This document shows positions 44,100 through 52,926 of a DNA stretch of 64,000 nt, piece after piece (position 1 is the stretch's first letter; each line of letters opens with the position of its first letter). Location: the NCBI RefSeq assembly GCF_000179595.2, contig NZ_JH556658.1, positions 457,303 through 521,302 of the forward strand, written 5' to 3'. The notes under the pieces are model-generated. The model was not told where the DNA came from and ran no database searches. It was given only the letters and a program-made list of their open reading frames with translations. This DNA comes from Acetivibrio cellulolyticus CD2 (GTDB taxonomy: Bacteria > Bacillota > Clostridia > Acetivibrionales > Acetivibrionaceae). The position numbers and the translations under genes are program-made.

Positions 44100-44260
44100 A
44101 ATCCAGTTGACAACGAGCCTCCCCCATATGATTAGGCAGCCGAAGAGGCAGCCACCCTATCCCCAAAGGAGGTCTTTGGAGAAGGAGTAAAGGGGATATG
44201 GCGGCTGCAGCCTTAGCAGGCTATCATATGGGCCCCACTCATTGTAAACCGCACTTAAAA
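44100..44260. ncRNA. Candidate structured RNA (bridge RNA or end palindrome) near the IS110 element
   Basis: Outer stem 44123-44132 with 44223-44232 (10 bp, perfect). Inside: stem 44148-44164 with 44192-44208 (about 15 of 17 pairs), capped by hairpin 44163-44168/44174-44179 that partly competes with it, and a small AGCC/GGCT hairpin at 44209-44222. The region is distinctly GC rich. Internal loops flanked by stems fit the general plan of a bridge RNA, but direction, ends and identity are not determined. Confidence 0.4.
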
Positions 44261-44415
44261 AACTTTTTTGCACCCCAGCTACATTGCCTCAAAGAGTTTT
44301 CGTAAAGAAAACTCCCAGTTGATTTATGGTAAATGAACAAGGAAATGTAAGGGGTTCAACTGGAAAATCTAAGACTTAAACCTTACAAAATATATTATAC
44401 GAGGAGTTGAGAAAT

Positions 44416-45819
44416 ATGAGAAAGAAAATTTTAATTATAGGCGGAGGTATAACAGGCTTAGTAACTGGCTGCTACGGCCAGATTAATGGCTTTGAAACCG
44501 AGATATATGAAATGCATGATCTCCCTGGAGGCTTTTGTACAGGCTGGAAAAGAAACGGGTATTTATTTGATGGATGTATTCATTGGTTGATGGGTACTAA
44601 TCCTAAATATCCGCTTTATAAAGCATGGGAGCGTGTTGGGGCTATTGAAGGGAAAGAATTTATCCAGCACGATACCGTAGTTCAAGTTGAATTAGGTAAT
44701 GGCAAAAAGTTCACTTTTTACAGTGATATAAATAGGTTGGAAGAGGAATTATTGAAAATATCTCCTGAGGATGAACCGGTAATCAGGAAGTTTGCCGATG
44801 AAATACGCAGCAGGGCAGAATGGGAAAAACTTATTCAGCCTGATTTCAACAATAAATATATTTTAATGACAAAGAAGGAATTTATCGAGCAATTTAAAAA
44901 TCCATTTCTCCGTGAAATTTTTGAAGCTGTTATATCCGGAAATAATATATTCTTTTTCTTAATGAAAACTGCCGTGTATAATAATCAGGATGCTGGTTGG
45001 CCAATAGGCGGCTCCCTGGAATTTTCCAAAGGCATTGCGAAAAGGTATGCCGAACTTGGTGGTAAGATACATTATCGATCCAAAGTTAAGAAAATTTTAG
45101 TCCAGGATGATAGAACCACAGGAATTATGTTAGATGATGAAAGCATTATTAAAGGAGATTATATTATTTCAGCGGCAGATGGATATTCAACAGTTTTCAA
45201 ATTACTTGACGGCAAATATATGAATGATGAGATTAAAAATTTATATGATGAGGCAGATATTATTCCTTCACGTGTTCAAGTGTCAATGGGGATAAATTGC
45301 GATTTGTCGGCTGAGCCACATTATATCAATTTAAAATTGCTTCAACCTATTAAAATCGGAAATATGGAAAATACTAATTTATCTTTCAAGAATTATTGCT
45401 TTGATCCGACAGTTAGCGAACCTGGCAAGTCAGTTGTGATATCATTGATCTCATCTGATTTTGAATACTGGGAAGAGTTGAGGAAGGATTCTGCGTTATA
45501 TCGAAATGAAAAACAGCGTATAGCTTTGGAAGTCATTAAGGTTTTGGAAGAAAGATTTCCGGAAGCTAAAGGAAAGGTTGAAACTATTGATGTTGCGACG
45601 CCATATACTTTTCATCGGTATACCGATTCATTGAAGGGCGGATATATGGGATGGAGAAATCCAAAACAACCTATACCAACTAGTTTACCCGGATTAAAGG
45701 GCCTATTTTTAGCAGGGCAGTGGACCGGCAGATTTAGTGGACTTCCAACCGCTTTGTTTACCGGACCCGAAAGCATTAAAGAAATATGCCAAGAAGAAGG
45801 ATGCGAGTTTGTCTATTAA
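44416..45819 (+). CDS. Phytoene desaturase-like FAD-dependent oxidoreductase
   Basis: A 467-residue flavoprotein. N-terminal dinucleotide fold KKILIIGGGITGLVTGCYG, the LPGGFCTGWKRNGYLFDGCIHWL segment typical of CrtI-like carotenoid or retinol desaturase relatives, and a C-terminal FAD-binding end (GLFLAGQWTGRFSGLPTALFTG). In non-pigmented anaerobes these proteins act on unknown substrates, possibly lipids. ATG at 44416 is chosen for GAGGAG nine bases upstream. No carotenoid biosynthesis gene is adjacent. Confidence 0.85.
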   Translation: MRKKILIIGGGITGLVTGCYGQINGFETEIYEMHDLPGGFCTGWKRNGYLFDGCIHWLMGTNPKYPLYKAWERVGAIEGKEFIQHDTVVQVELGNGKKFTFYSDINRLEEELLKISPEDEPVIRKFADEIRSRAEWEKLIQPDFNNKYILMTKKEFIEQFKNPFLREIFEAVISGNNIFFFLMKTAVYNNQDAGWPIGGSLEFSKGIAKRYAELGGKIHYRSKVKKILVQDDRTTGIMLDDESIIKGDYIISAADGYSTVFKLLDGKYMNDEIKNLYDEADIIPSRVQVSMGINCDLSAEPHYINLKLLQPIKIGNMENTNLSFKNYCFDPTVSEPGKSVVISLISSDFEYWEELRKDSALYRNEKQRIALEVIKVLEERFPEAKGKVETIDVATPYTFHRYTDSLKGGYMGWRNPKQPIPTSLPGLKGLFLAGQWTGRFSGLPTALFTGPESIKEICQEEGCEFVY

Positions 45820-45934
45820 TTGGTTTAAGACATTTAGATTTCCTTGATAATTATACTTTAAAGTACAGAACACGAATGCTCCAATTAGGTCTCAAACCAA
45901 CTATTGTTATCAGATTAATTACCAATTTAGCAAT

Positions 45935-45980
45935 CAACCGATCATACATAAATGTATTGTGTATGATTCGGTTGTTTTTA
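45935..45980 (+). terminator. Terminator after the oxidoreductase gene
   Basis: Stem 45935-45948 with 45960-45974 (14 pairs, one bulge), followed by TTTTTA. Confidence 0.75.
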
Positions 45981-46042
45981 ATCTATTCTGAGCTCTAATT
46001 TGATATTATGATATAATATTACCAAATTGCTTTATTAGATTA

Positions 46043-46375
46043 TTGGATATATATGGTAATCTCAAAATCTACTTTGGAATAGTGCAGAATCAGAGGGTTT
46101 GGAATAGCTTTAAAGAAAATATATACAATGCCGTAATAAATCAAAATAGCGATTTTATTAATAATGTACTTGATGGAGCGTTTTCATATGATGTTGATAG
46201 ACTGGAAAAAGCATTTGATAAACCAAGTCTTATTGTTGTAGGGCGGCAAGATACAGAGGTTGGTTACAAAGACCAGTTTAGACTTCTAGAAAACTATCCA
46301 AGAGCACCATTTGTTGTATTAGATAAAGCAGGACATAATTTACAAATAGAGCAAGAGAAAATGTTTATTAGTTGA
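46043..46375 (+). pseudogene. C-terminal fragment of an alpha/beta hydrolase
   Basis: About 110 codons reading ...AFDKPSLIVVGRQDTEVGYKDQFRLLENYPRAPFVVLDKAGHNLQIEQ. This is the end of an alpha/beta hydrolase: the Asp strand (GRQD) and catalytic His (AGHN) are intact, but the nucleophile elbow and N-terminal half are absent. No ribosome site precedes the TTG at 46043. I infer a truncated remnant. Confidence 0.65.
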
Positions 46376-46523
46376 GTTAAGATATTATAGAGATGAGAAC
46401 GGTAGTGAGGTCAGATTAAACACTTGGTTTTCAATCTGGGGTATACCTGCAATTTTTATTTCTATAGGAACTCTATTTTGTATAATTGGAGTAATTTTTA
46501 TAATTTATATAATTTATATATAA
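46350..46523 (+). pseudogene. Fragment of a small membrane protein
   Basis: A frame without a start codon, overlapping the end of the hydrolase remnant, reads LRYYRDENGSEVRLNTWFSIW followed by a hydrophobic segment rich in Ile and Phe, and stops at 46521-46523. It looks like the end of a DUF3592-type membrane protein. Support is weak. Confidence 0.3.
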
Positions 46524-46589
46524 TGCAAACTTTCTGAGATGTGGAGAAAATATAGTGGCAGATACCTATTATACTAGGGGGTTAATAAA

Positions 46590-47132
46590 ATGAAGGACTA
46601 TTACCTTGACCAAAATAAGAAACCAAATAACACCAGATACACGGAAGAAGTACCACAGTGCAGGCCGTGGGTAAGATTTTTTTCCCGAATGATAGATATC
46701 TATCTATTCGGAATTATTTTGGGTTTAATTCAGATTATTTTTTTTCCCTCAAGAAACTTTATTGAAGATAGGGGTCTAGGTTTAGCGGGGCTAATTCTAT
46801 GGGGTATTATTGAAGCTCAATTACTATCATCATGGGGGACTACACCTGGAAAGTGGTTATTTAAAACTAAAATAAGGGATTATAAATTAAATAAGTTGAG
46901 CTTTCCTTCAGCCATCAAAAGAAGTGTACTTCTGTTTGTTATTGGGCTGGGCTTTGGAGTATTTTCTTCAATTACGATGTTCATAGCATTTATTAATATA
47001 GATTCTAAAGGAGCTACTTCATGGGATAAACATTGCAATAGTGTAGTTATCCACGAAAAGATCGGTGTATTGCAAATAATCATTATATCAATAATAATTA
47101 TTATTTCTGTTGCACTATTAATTTTGAAATAA
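46590..47132 (+). CDS. RDD family membrane protein
   Basis: A 180-residue protein with four hydrophobic segments. The RDD signature is PWVRFFSRMIDIYLFGIILG (Arg and Asp-Asp-like residues in helix 1) with TTPGKWLFKTKI and SWDKHCNSVVI. RDD proteins are proposed transporters or envelope proteins of poorly known function. AGGGGGTTAATAA precedes the ATG. Confidence 0.8.
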   Translation: MKDYYLDQNKKPNNTRYTEEVPQCRPWVRFFSRMIDIYLFGIILGLIQIIFFPSRNFIEDRGLGLAGLILWGIIEAQLLSSWGTTPGKWLFKTKIRDYKLNKLSFPSAIKRSVLLFVIGLGFGVFSSITMFIAFINIDSKGATSWDKHCNSVVIHEKIGVLQIIIISIIIIISVALLILK

Positions 47133-47244
47133 TCTAAAGAAAAAGGACGGAATTGGAAGAAAGACAAGCAAAGCATGAAGATTGATAAAGAATATCTAAC
47201 ACATTTGGTTCGCTGCACATCAAAATTCGAGGGAGATATATAAC

Positions 47245-47739
47245 ATGATGAACTATGAGTTTGAAAAGGTAAAAGAGGAGTACTTGCCTGAATTATTGGA
47301 TATCTACACATATTATGTTTTAAATACTACTGCAACATTTCATGAAAAGCCGTTGTCTATAAGTGAAATGAGAGAGTTGGTAATCTTTAAGGATTCAAAA
47401 TACGAGACCTATGTTATAAAAGATGGAACCCAATTATGTGGTTATGTAATTTTAACACAACATAAAAAGCGAGAAGCGTACGATAATACTGGAGAGATTA
47501 CGATTTACCTGAAAAGTGATTATATAGGTAAGGGGATAGGAAGTCGTGCAATTACTTTTATTGAATGTATTGCAAAAAGCAAAGGTTTTCATGTTCTTAT
47601 AGCGACTATTTGTGGGGAAAATGAAAAAAGTATAAGATTATTTGAGAGAAATGGATATGTAAAGTGTGCTCATTATAAGGAAGTAGGTAGGAAGTTTGGA
47701 AATTGGCTTGATTTAGTTGCATACCAAAAATTAATATAG
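47245..47739 (+). CDS. GNAT acetyltransferase, phosphinothricin acetyltransferase-like
   Basis: A 164-residue protein with the PAT/Bar pattern: DIYTYYVLNTTATFHEKPLS, GEITIYLKSDYIGKGIGSRAITFIE (acetyl-CoA loop), and LIATICGENEKSIRLFERNGYVKCAHYKEVGRKFGNWLDLVAYQK. Family members acetylate phosphinothricin, methionine sulfone or related amino acids. GGGAGAT precedes tandem ATG codons. A terminator follows. Confidence 0.88.
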   Translation: MMNYEFEKVKEEYLPELLDIYTYYVLNTTATFHEKPLSISEMRELVIFKDSKYETYVIKDGTQLCGYVILTQHKKREAYDNTGEITIYLKSDYIGKGIGSRAITFIECIAKSKGFHVLIATICGENEKSIRLFERNGYVKCAHYKEVGRKFGNWLDLVAYQKLI

Positions 47740-47775
47740 TGGGTGTGTAGAAAAGCTTTAGAATAGCGATTTTAT

Positions 47776-47828
47776 ATATCGCAGTGGTATTTGCTATTAA
47801 GTAAAGAGACCGCTGCGATATTTTTTTA
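47776..47828 (+). terminator. Terminator after the PAT-like gene
   Basis: A 13-bp stem with one G-T pair (47776-47788 with 47809-47821), followed by a run of T. Confidence 0.85.
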
Positions 47829-47893
47829 TTACTTTGTTTGTCAGAGATAAGATTTCGGAACAATTGGATGATTAAATAAATAATAATTGGTGG

Positions 47894-47922
47894 TTGTTTG
47901 CTGCTTGAAATATCGATATAAT
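47894..47922 (+). promoter_or_regulatory. Promoter of the MocR-type regulator gene
   Basis: TTGTTT and TATAAT with a 17-base spacer, 32 bases before the start codon. Confidence 0.6.
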
Positions 47923-47926
47923 GAAA

Positions 47927-47940
47927 TTGGATTAATCCAA
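47927..47940. promoter_or_regulatory. Palindromic operator candidate
   Basis: TTGGATTAATCCAA is a perfect 14-base palindrome placed directly after the -10 hexamer and before the GAGGTG ribosome site of the MocR gene. That position and symmetry suit autorepression by the dimeric GntR-type domain encoded next to it. Confidence 0.55.
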
Positions 47941-47954
47941 TGAGGTGATTTGGT

Positions 47955-49472
47955 ATGAGGATTACAATAAGTAGAGAAAGTGATACTCCTGTATATATAC
48001 AGATTTTTGAGCAAGTACGCCGTCAAATTTTATCAGGAGAACTTGTCGCTGGTTTTCGTCTTCCGCCGGAAAGAAAGCTGGCTGAAAGTCTTGGCGTAAA
48101 CAGAACAACAGTATTAAATGCCTATCGGGAACTTAAGGCTGAAGGATTGGTGGGGTCCCATGTGGGAAACGGGACAGTTGTGCTTTCATATCCAGATGAG
48201 GAAGTAGATACTGGAAGCGGGAAATTGCAAGAGCCCACTTGGAATCAGATTTTCAGTCAATACTCAAATAATTTTGACTCCTTTTTGGTTAAGGACTTAT
48301 TAACGCTGGCGAGCAGAAAAGATTTGATTTCTTTTGCTACTGGAATAGCTTCGCCGGAATCGGGTCCAATAGAGGTGCTCTCTGGAATTGAACATGAGTT
48401 GGTTGAAAAGAAAAACTATAAAGCTTTTCTACATACTCCGACAGAGGGGTTTATGTCACTGCGTGAAACAATATGCGGTTTGATGCAGAAAAGAGGGGTT
48501 TATTGCAGTCCCGATGAAGTGATGCTTCTTTCAGGATCGCAGCAAGGTATAGATATAGCAGCAAGGATACTGCTTGATCCCGGGGATATAGTTGTTGTGG
48601 AAGAACCTTCATTTTTTCAGGCGATTCAGGCTTTTAAAACAATAGGAGCCAGAGTAATGGGAGTACCAATTGATGATAAAGGTATGAGAATTGATATTTT
48701 AGAACAGCTTTTACATAGGTACAGGCCAAAATTAATTTATACTGTGCCGACTTTCCAGAATCCGACTGGTGTTGAAATGGAACTTGAAAGAAGAAAAAGG
48801 CTTGTAGAGCTTGCGTATAAGTACAGGGTTATGATTTTAGAGGATGATGCCTATGGGGATCTTTGCTATGAAGGTTATTCATTACCGTTGATTAAGTCTA
48901 TGGATAATGAAGGTTACGTTATTTACTTGAGTACATTTTCGAAAAATGTATACTCGGGCTTAAGATTAGGTTGGATGGTAGCACATAAAAAAGTTGTGAA
49001 GAAATATGCAGCTGTAAAGCAGGTAACAGATTTGCATCCAAACAGCTTATCACAATGGATTATTGAAAGATTTATAACAAACGGTTCTCTCGAAACCCAT
49101 ATGACCAAGATCTGCAAGGAGTACAGGATGAGAAGAGACATTATGTATGATGCTTTATCGAAATATGCTCCGGCTGATCTAATATGGAATAAGCCAAGAG
49201 GCGGTTATTATATATGGTGTAAGCTGCCGGAGGGAATATCTGCGGGGAAGCTTGTTTCAAAAGCTGCAGAACATAAGGTGGCTTTTGTACCCGGAAATCC
49301 TTTCTTTGTATCAGGCCATGGTGATGACTTTATTCGGCTGAATTTCACATTTGCACCATTAAAAGATATAGAAGAAGGGGTAAAGCGGTTATGCGATGCT
49401 ATGAAAGAGTTGATGGATGCTGAAGAGCATGATGAGGTTTATACCGATGTGGAAATAAACCCTATCGTTTAA
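47955..49472 (+). CDS. MocR-type GntR regulator/aminotransferase
   Basis: A 505-residue fusion. Residues about 1-75 are a GntR winged helix (YIQIFEQVRRQILSGELVAGFRLPPERKLAESLGVNRTTVLNAYRELKAEGLV); the remainder is a fold-type I aminotransferase with NPTG in FQNPTGVEM, the EDDAYGDL stretch and the PLP lysine in STFSKNVYSGLRLGW. MocR proteins sense PLP or amino acids and control nearby metabolic genes. A palindrome at its promoter and a second aminotransferase gene 44 bases downstream suggest it regulates this operon. Confidence 0.93.
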   Translation: MRITISRESDTPVYIQIFEQVRRQILSGELVAGFRLPPERKLAESLGVNRTTVLNAYRELKAEGLVGSHVGNGTVVLSYPDEEVDTGSGKLQEPTWNQIFSQYSNNFDSFLVKDLLTLASRKDLISFATGIASPESGPIEVLSGIEHELVEKKNYKAFLHTPTEGFMSLRETICGLMQKRGVYCSPDEVMLLSGSQQGIDIAARILLDPGDIVVVEEPSFFQAIQAFKTIGARVMGVPIDDKGMRIDILEQLLHRYRPKLIYTVPTFQNPTGVEMELERRKRLVELAYKYRVMILEDDAYGDLCYEGYSLPLIKSMDNEGYVIYLSTFSKNVYSGLRLGWMVAHKKVVKKYAAVKQVTDLHPNSLSQWIIERFITNGSLETHMTKICKEYRMRRDIMYDALSKYAPADLIWNKPRGGYYIWCKLPEGISAGKLVSKAAEHKVAFVPGNPFFVSGHGDDFIRLNFTFAPLKDIEEGVKRLCDAMKELMDAEEHDEVYTDVEINPIV

Positions 49473-49516
49473 ATGATTAAATCAGAAATATTGGGTATAT
49501 GTCGGAGGTGGTTTAA

Positions 49517-50701
49517 ATGGATTTTAAATTTGCAAAAAGAATGTCACAATTGAGGGCATCAGAGATAAGAGAAATCTTGAAAGTAACCGAAAGACTGGAA
49601 GTTATTTCTTTTGCCGGGGGATTGCCTGCACCGGAGCTCTTTCCGGTTGAAGAGATCAAGGAAGTAAACAGAATTGTACTTTCGGAGGAAGGCTCAAAGG
49701 CATTACAATATACTACAACAGAAGGTTACACTCCTTTGAGGGAGTGGATTGCAAAAAGAATGAATTCAAAGCTTAGAACTCAGTTCGCTGCAGATAACAT
49801 TCTGCTGACGCATGGTTCACAGCAGGCTTTGGATTTGTCTGGAAAGGTTTTCCTTGATGAGGGGGATGTTGTATTGTGTGAAAGCCCGACATACCTTGCT
49901 GCAATCAGTGCATTCAGAGCATATGGCTGTGAATTTGTTGAGGTACCTACTGACGATGATGGAATGATACCTTCCGAACTTGAAAAGATTCTTGAAAAAA
50001 CAGAAAGGGCTAAGATAATATATGTTATTCCTGAATTTCAGAACCCTACGGGAAGAACTTGGAGTTTAGAACGCAGGGAGCAGCTTGTAAAGGCTGCTAT
50101 GAAGTACGAGGTCGTGGTGATTGAGGATAACCCATATGGAGAACTAAGGTTTGAAGGCGAAACTCTGCCGTCGTTAAAGTCCTTTGACAAGACAGGATGT
50201 GTACTTTGTCTTGGAACCTTCTCTAAAACATTTTGTCCGGGCTATAGAATTGGATGGATTGCAGGTGAAAAAGGTGCAATTGAAAAGTATGTTCTTGTAA
50301 AGCAGGGAGCAGATTTACAGTGCAATACCATTGCACAGATGGAAATTGCCAAATACCTTGAACTCTATGATATTGATAAACATATTGAAAAAATTCGCGA
50401 GGTGTACAGGAAACGTAGGGATATAATGGTTAAAACTATGGAGGAAGAATTCCCGGAAGGTGTAACCTTCACAAGGCCTAAGGGTGGATTGTTTGCGTGG
50501 GTAGAGCTTCCTGCCCACATAAATGCAAGGGATGTACTGGAAATATGCCTCAAAAAGAATGTTGCGTTTGTTCCGGGAGGCTCATTTTTCCCTAATGGAG
50601 GCAAGGAAAATACCTTGAGGATTAATTTCTCAAACATGCCGGAAGATAGAATTGTAGAAGGACTTAAGTGCATTGCAGGGGTATTGAGAGAATTAATATG
50701 A
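49517..50701 (+). CDS. PLP-dependent aminotransferase (LysN/2-aminoadipate transaminase-like)
   Basis: A 394-residue fold-type I aminotransferase: ISFAGGLPAPELFP, LQYTTTEGYTPLREWIA, FQNPTGRTWSLERR, IEDNPYGELRFEG and the PLP lysine in GTFSKTFCPGYRIGWIAG. It belongs to the broad group near 2-aminoadipate and aromatic aminotransferases; substrate unassigned. It is homologous to the aminotransferase half of the preceding MocR protein, so the pair probably arose by duplication and gain or loss of the GntR domain. GGAGGTGG precedes the ATG. Confidence 0.9.
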   Translation: MDFKFAKRMSQLRASEIREILKVTERLEVISFAGGLPAPELFPVEEIKEVNRIVLSEEGSKALQYTTTEGYTPLREWIAKRMNSKLRTQFAADNILLTHGSQQALDLSGKVFLDEGDVVLCESPTYLAAISAFRAYGCEFVEVPTDDDGMIPSELEKILEKTERAKIIYVIPEFQNPTGRTWSLERREQLVKAAMKYEVVVIEDNPYGELRFEGETLPSLKSFDKTGCVLCLGTFSKTFCPGYRIGWIAGEKGAIEKYVLVKQGADLQCNTIAQMEIAKYLELYDIDKHIEKIREVYRKRRDIMVKTMEEEFPEGVTFTRPKGGLFAWVELPAHINARDVLEICLKKNVAFVPGGSFFPNGGKENTLRINFSNMPEDRIVEGLKCIAGVLRELI

Positions 50702-50739
50702 TTTATCAGCGATAAAAGCACTTTGGTTGAAAATACATA

Positions 50740-50775
50740 AAAACGGGGCTGGCATTACTACCAACCCCGTTTTGA
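50740..50775. terminator. Bidirectional terminator between convergent operons
   Basis: A 13-bp stem with one G-T pair (50740-50752 with 50761-50773), A-rich on one side and T-rich on the other. Confidence 0.85.
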
Positions 50776-50783
50776 CAGCCTTA

Positions 50784-52217
50784 TTAAGCTTTTACCCAGC
50801 CTTTCTTTACATTGCTTTCAATATACTCCTGAGCAATGGCTAGAATCTGATCTTTACTATTTGATATTCTTACTTCACGCTGCAGAGGATCTTTTCTGTC
50901 TGAGCTGAAGTTGGTATAATGCATTACATACGCAGGATAATTCTCGTCAATAAGTTCCTTATTTGTCTTCCAAACAAGGAATTTCAAAACCATTAATTTA
51001 TCCTTGACCTCTTTTTTATAAACTTCACGCAAGATAAACTCACTATGAGGAAGCTCAACTGTACTACAGCTATCCACATCAGGGATGTAAACCAGGTCGC
51101 TTGCCTGAGAAAAACGCACATGTTCAACACATACCTGCTTATCAGTCCTGATTCGCTCAAACATCGGATAAATGAAACTTATTCCAGGCACAGTATTTAA
51201 AAGCCTGTAAGTACCATCCGATATCTCAAGAACATGATTGGTAATGCCGTTTGTATTGGCATCTGTAAGTATATCGTTAATACTTATTTCAATAACAATT
51301 TCAGGTCTTATCATGTGAAATGCTACATGATTGGAATCTGTTTCAATATATTCAGAATCAATATGCATTTTGGAAAGCTTTTCGTAAAATTCTTTTCGCT
51401 CAGAATCCGTAAAACCGTTTCCTGTCTTTCCAACAATCTGGTAGCAGTTTTCACTTGTCATCATTGCCAAAAGCAAAGTTCTTATCTGACCTTTTAATTC
51501 GCCTGAAGCCTCTGTGTATCCTACTATAACTACATCCATGTTATGTTTTGGCTTAAGCTTGTATATAAGAGGGAGATTGCTCCTTATTACAAGCCCTTCA
51601 GCTTTTTGAGCTACGACCCAGTCATCAAACAGTTCTTTGATATCACCTTTAGAAGAAAGCTTCCTAAATGGAACAGGCTTTAATTTACAGGACTTAGAAA
51701 AGAGCTCGGAGAGTTTTTGGTATGTTTGCTCAAAACTGTCTGCATTAAAAGGCTGGCCGTCTATTTCAAGCAAGTCAAAGGGTGCAAGATTAAGAGTTCC
51801 AATGCTGTCTTCCTTGGAAAGAGCTGAAAGTACATCAAAAACTCTTGTCCTGCCGTCTTTTTCTTCTACATATAGTTCAGCCGGTATGATTGCACTTTTA
51901 ACTCCTGCAAGCTTTAGGATTTCACCAGCTTCTTCAATACAGGGGATACCTGTTCTTACTTTTCCACCTGTGTTGATTATAAACGCATTTGAACCATCAA
52001 AAAATATGACATTCATTTCTCCGTCAAGTTTTTTGGTGACATAAAAATCATCACCGCTTATTCTAGAATCTATTTGGTCAGGTGATATGGAAATAAAGCT
52101 CTTGCAGACTCTTTTTTTATAGCTGGAAGCAGTTGTAGAGGTCAAAGCATCAACTGATTCTAACGTTCCTTCCAAATAACCTTTTGTTTTCTTTAATTTT
52201 TCTGTATATAGCTTCAT
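50784..52217 (-). CDS. Atypical ATP-dependent DNA ligase-family protein
   Basis: A 477-residue protein with nucleotidyltransferase motifs in order: motif I VTKKLDGEMN (adenylated Lys), motif III-like AELYVEE and FDLLEIDG, motif IV AEGLVIRS, motif V YKLKPKHNMDVVIVGY, then an OB-fold-like region (RTLLLAMM...GKTGNGFTDSER). A C-terminal extension of about 150 residues is unassigned. The family seals nicks in DNA or RNA through a protein-AMP intermediate. Bacteria replicate with NAD-dependent LigA, so ATP ligases usually serve repair, phage or specialised systems. It is the last gene of a three-gene unit with two uncharacterised proteins; the start overlaps the upstream stop by four bases. Confidence 0.85.
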   Translation of the reverse strand: MKLYTEKLKKTKGYLEGTLESVDALTSTTASSYKKRVCKSFISISPDQIDSRISGDDFYVTKKLDGEMNVIFFDGSNAFIINTGGKVRTGIPCIEEAGEILKLAGVKSAIIPAELYVEEKDGRTRVFDVLSALSKEDSIGTLNLAPFDLLEIDGQPFNADSFEQTYQKLSELFSKSCKLKPVPFRKLSSKGDIKELFDDWVVAQKAEGLVIRSNLPLIYKLKPKHNMDVVIVGYTEASGELKGQIRTLLLAMMTSENCYQIVGKTGNGFTDSERKEFYEKLSKMHIDSEYIETDSNHVAFHMIRPEIVIEISINDILTDANTNGITNHVLEISDGTYRLLNTVPGISFIYPMFERIRTDKQVCVEHVRFSQASDLVYIPDVDSCSTVELPHSEFILREVYKKEVKDKLMVLKFLVWKTNKELIDENYPAYVMHYTNFSSDRKDPLQREVRISNSKDQILAIAQEYIESNVKKGWVKA

Positions 52218-52915
52218 TGTCCCAACTCCTTCAGTTCTAGATTTGTTAGGTGCAGAATAAGACAGTATTTATCGTCTTTAATCCTGCCTTCCAAAAAGCC
52301 TCTGTAAGGAGTACCACCGCCTGTCAGCACTATCGGGTCAGTACCTTTTTTTCCACCGCCAACAAGCATTAGTGAATTGCTCTCTTCAAGGTTTTTGGCC
52401 ATATCATATAAAAAGTCATAGGTAAGACCGTTTACATGCTTGATTTGGTATTTTAGCGAGAAAACAAATTTTCTTACAGCTTTGTCTTTAGGGATTTTAA
52501 CTCCAGTCCATTTAAGAGGTATTTCATTTAATATATTTGCCTCGGTCTTATGTAGTTCTTTTCTTTCTTTTTCGGTTCCGTCAGGGTTTTTAACTACCTC
52601 AACAAGATTAACTCTATACGCAATACGGTTTTGAGCATTCAAGTAGAGCTTTCTTGTACCGGCAACAACTCTTCCGGTGTTTTCAAAATCAATTTCAGGA
52701 TCATTTTCAATGATTGATTCGCCAACCTTGTGCAAATCTCCGAATTTACTTACAAGGGCATCAAGTTCAACCGGGAGAGTGCCCTTGAGAATTCGTACAT
52801 TCTTTTTTGGAGAACCGTCCTTTAAAGCAAAGTATATTTTGCTTGTGGTCTTTTTGTTTTCCATTCCAACGGCGGCATCTCTCTTTTTTTCGTTTGAAAT
52901 ATTAAGCATTCTCAT
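52214..52915 (-). CDS. Protein of unknown function in the DNA ligase operon
   Basis: A 233-residue soluble protein with no motif I recognise. It is lysine rich, with a probable beta-rich core (RKLYLNAQNRIAYRVNLVEVV; FVFSLKYQIKHVNGLTYDFLYDMAK; MLVGGGKKGTDPIVLTGGGTPYRGFLEGRI). The glycine-rich turns GGGKKG and TGGGTPYRG stand out but do not form a standard P-loop. GGAGGAG precedes the ATG. It sits between the first gene and the ligase gene with gaps of 11 and -4 bases, so it is surely co-expressed and may be a subunit. Confidence 0.65.
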   Translation of the reverse strand: MRMLNISNEKKRDAAVGMENKKTTSKIYFALKDGSPKKNVRILKGTLPVELDALVSKFGDLHKVGESIIENDPEIDFENTGRVVAGTRKLYLNAQNRIAYRVNLVEVVKNPDGTEKERKELHKTEANILNEIPLKWTGVKIPKDKAVRKFVFSLKYQIKHVNGLTYDFLYDMAKNLEESNSLMLVGGGKKGTDPIVLTGGGTPYRGFLEGRIKDDKYCLILHLTNLELKELGQ

Positions 52916-52926
52916 AAAGACTCCTC

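Noticed and set aside
45786..45998. 70-codon frame after the oxidoreductase gene
   Set aside because: It overlaps the end of the real gene and runs over a terminator hairpin.
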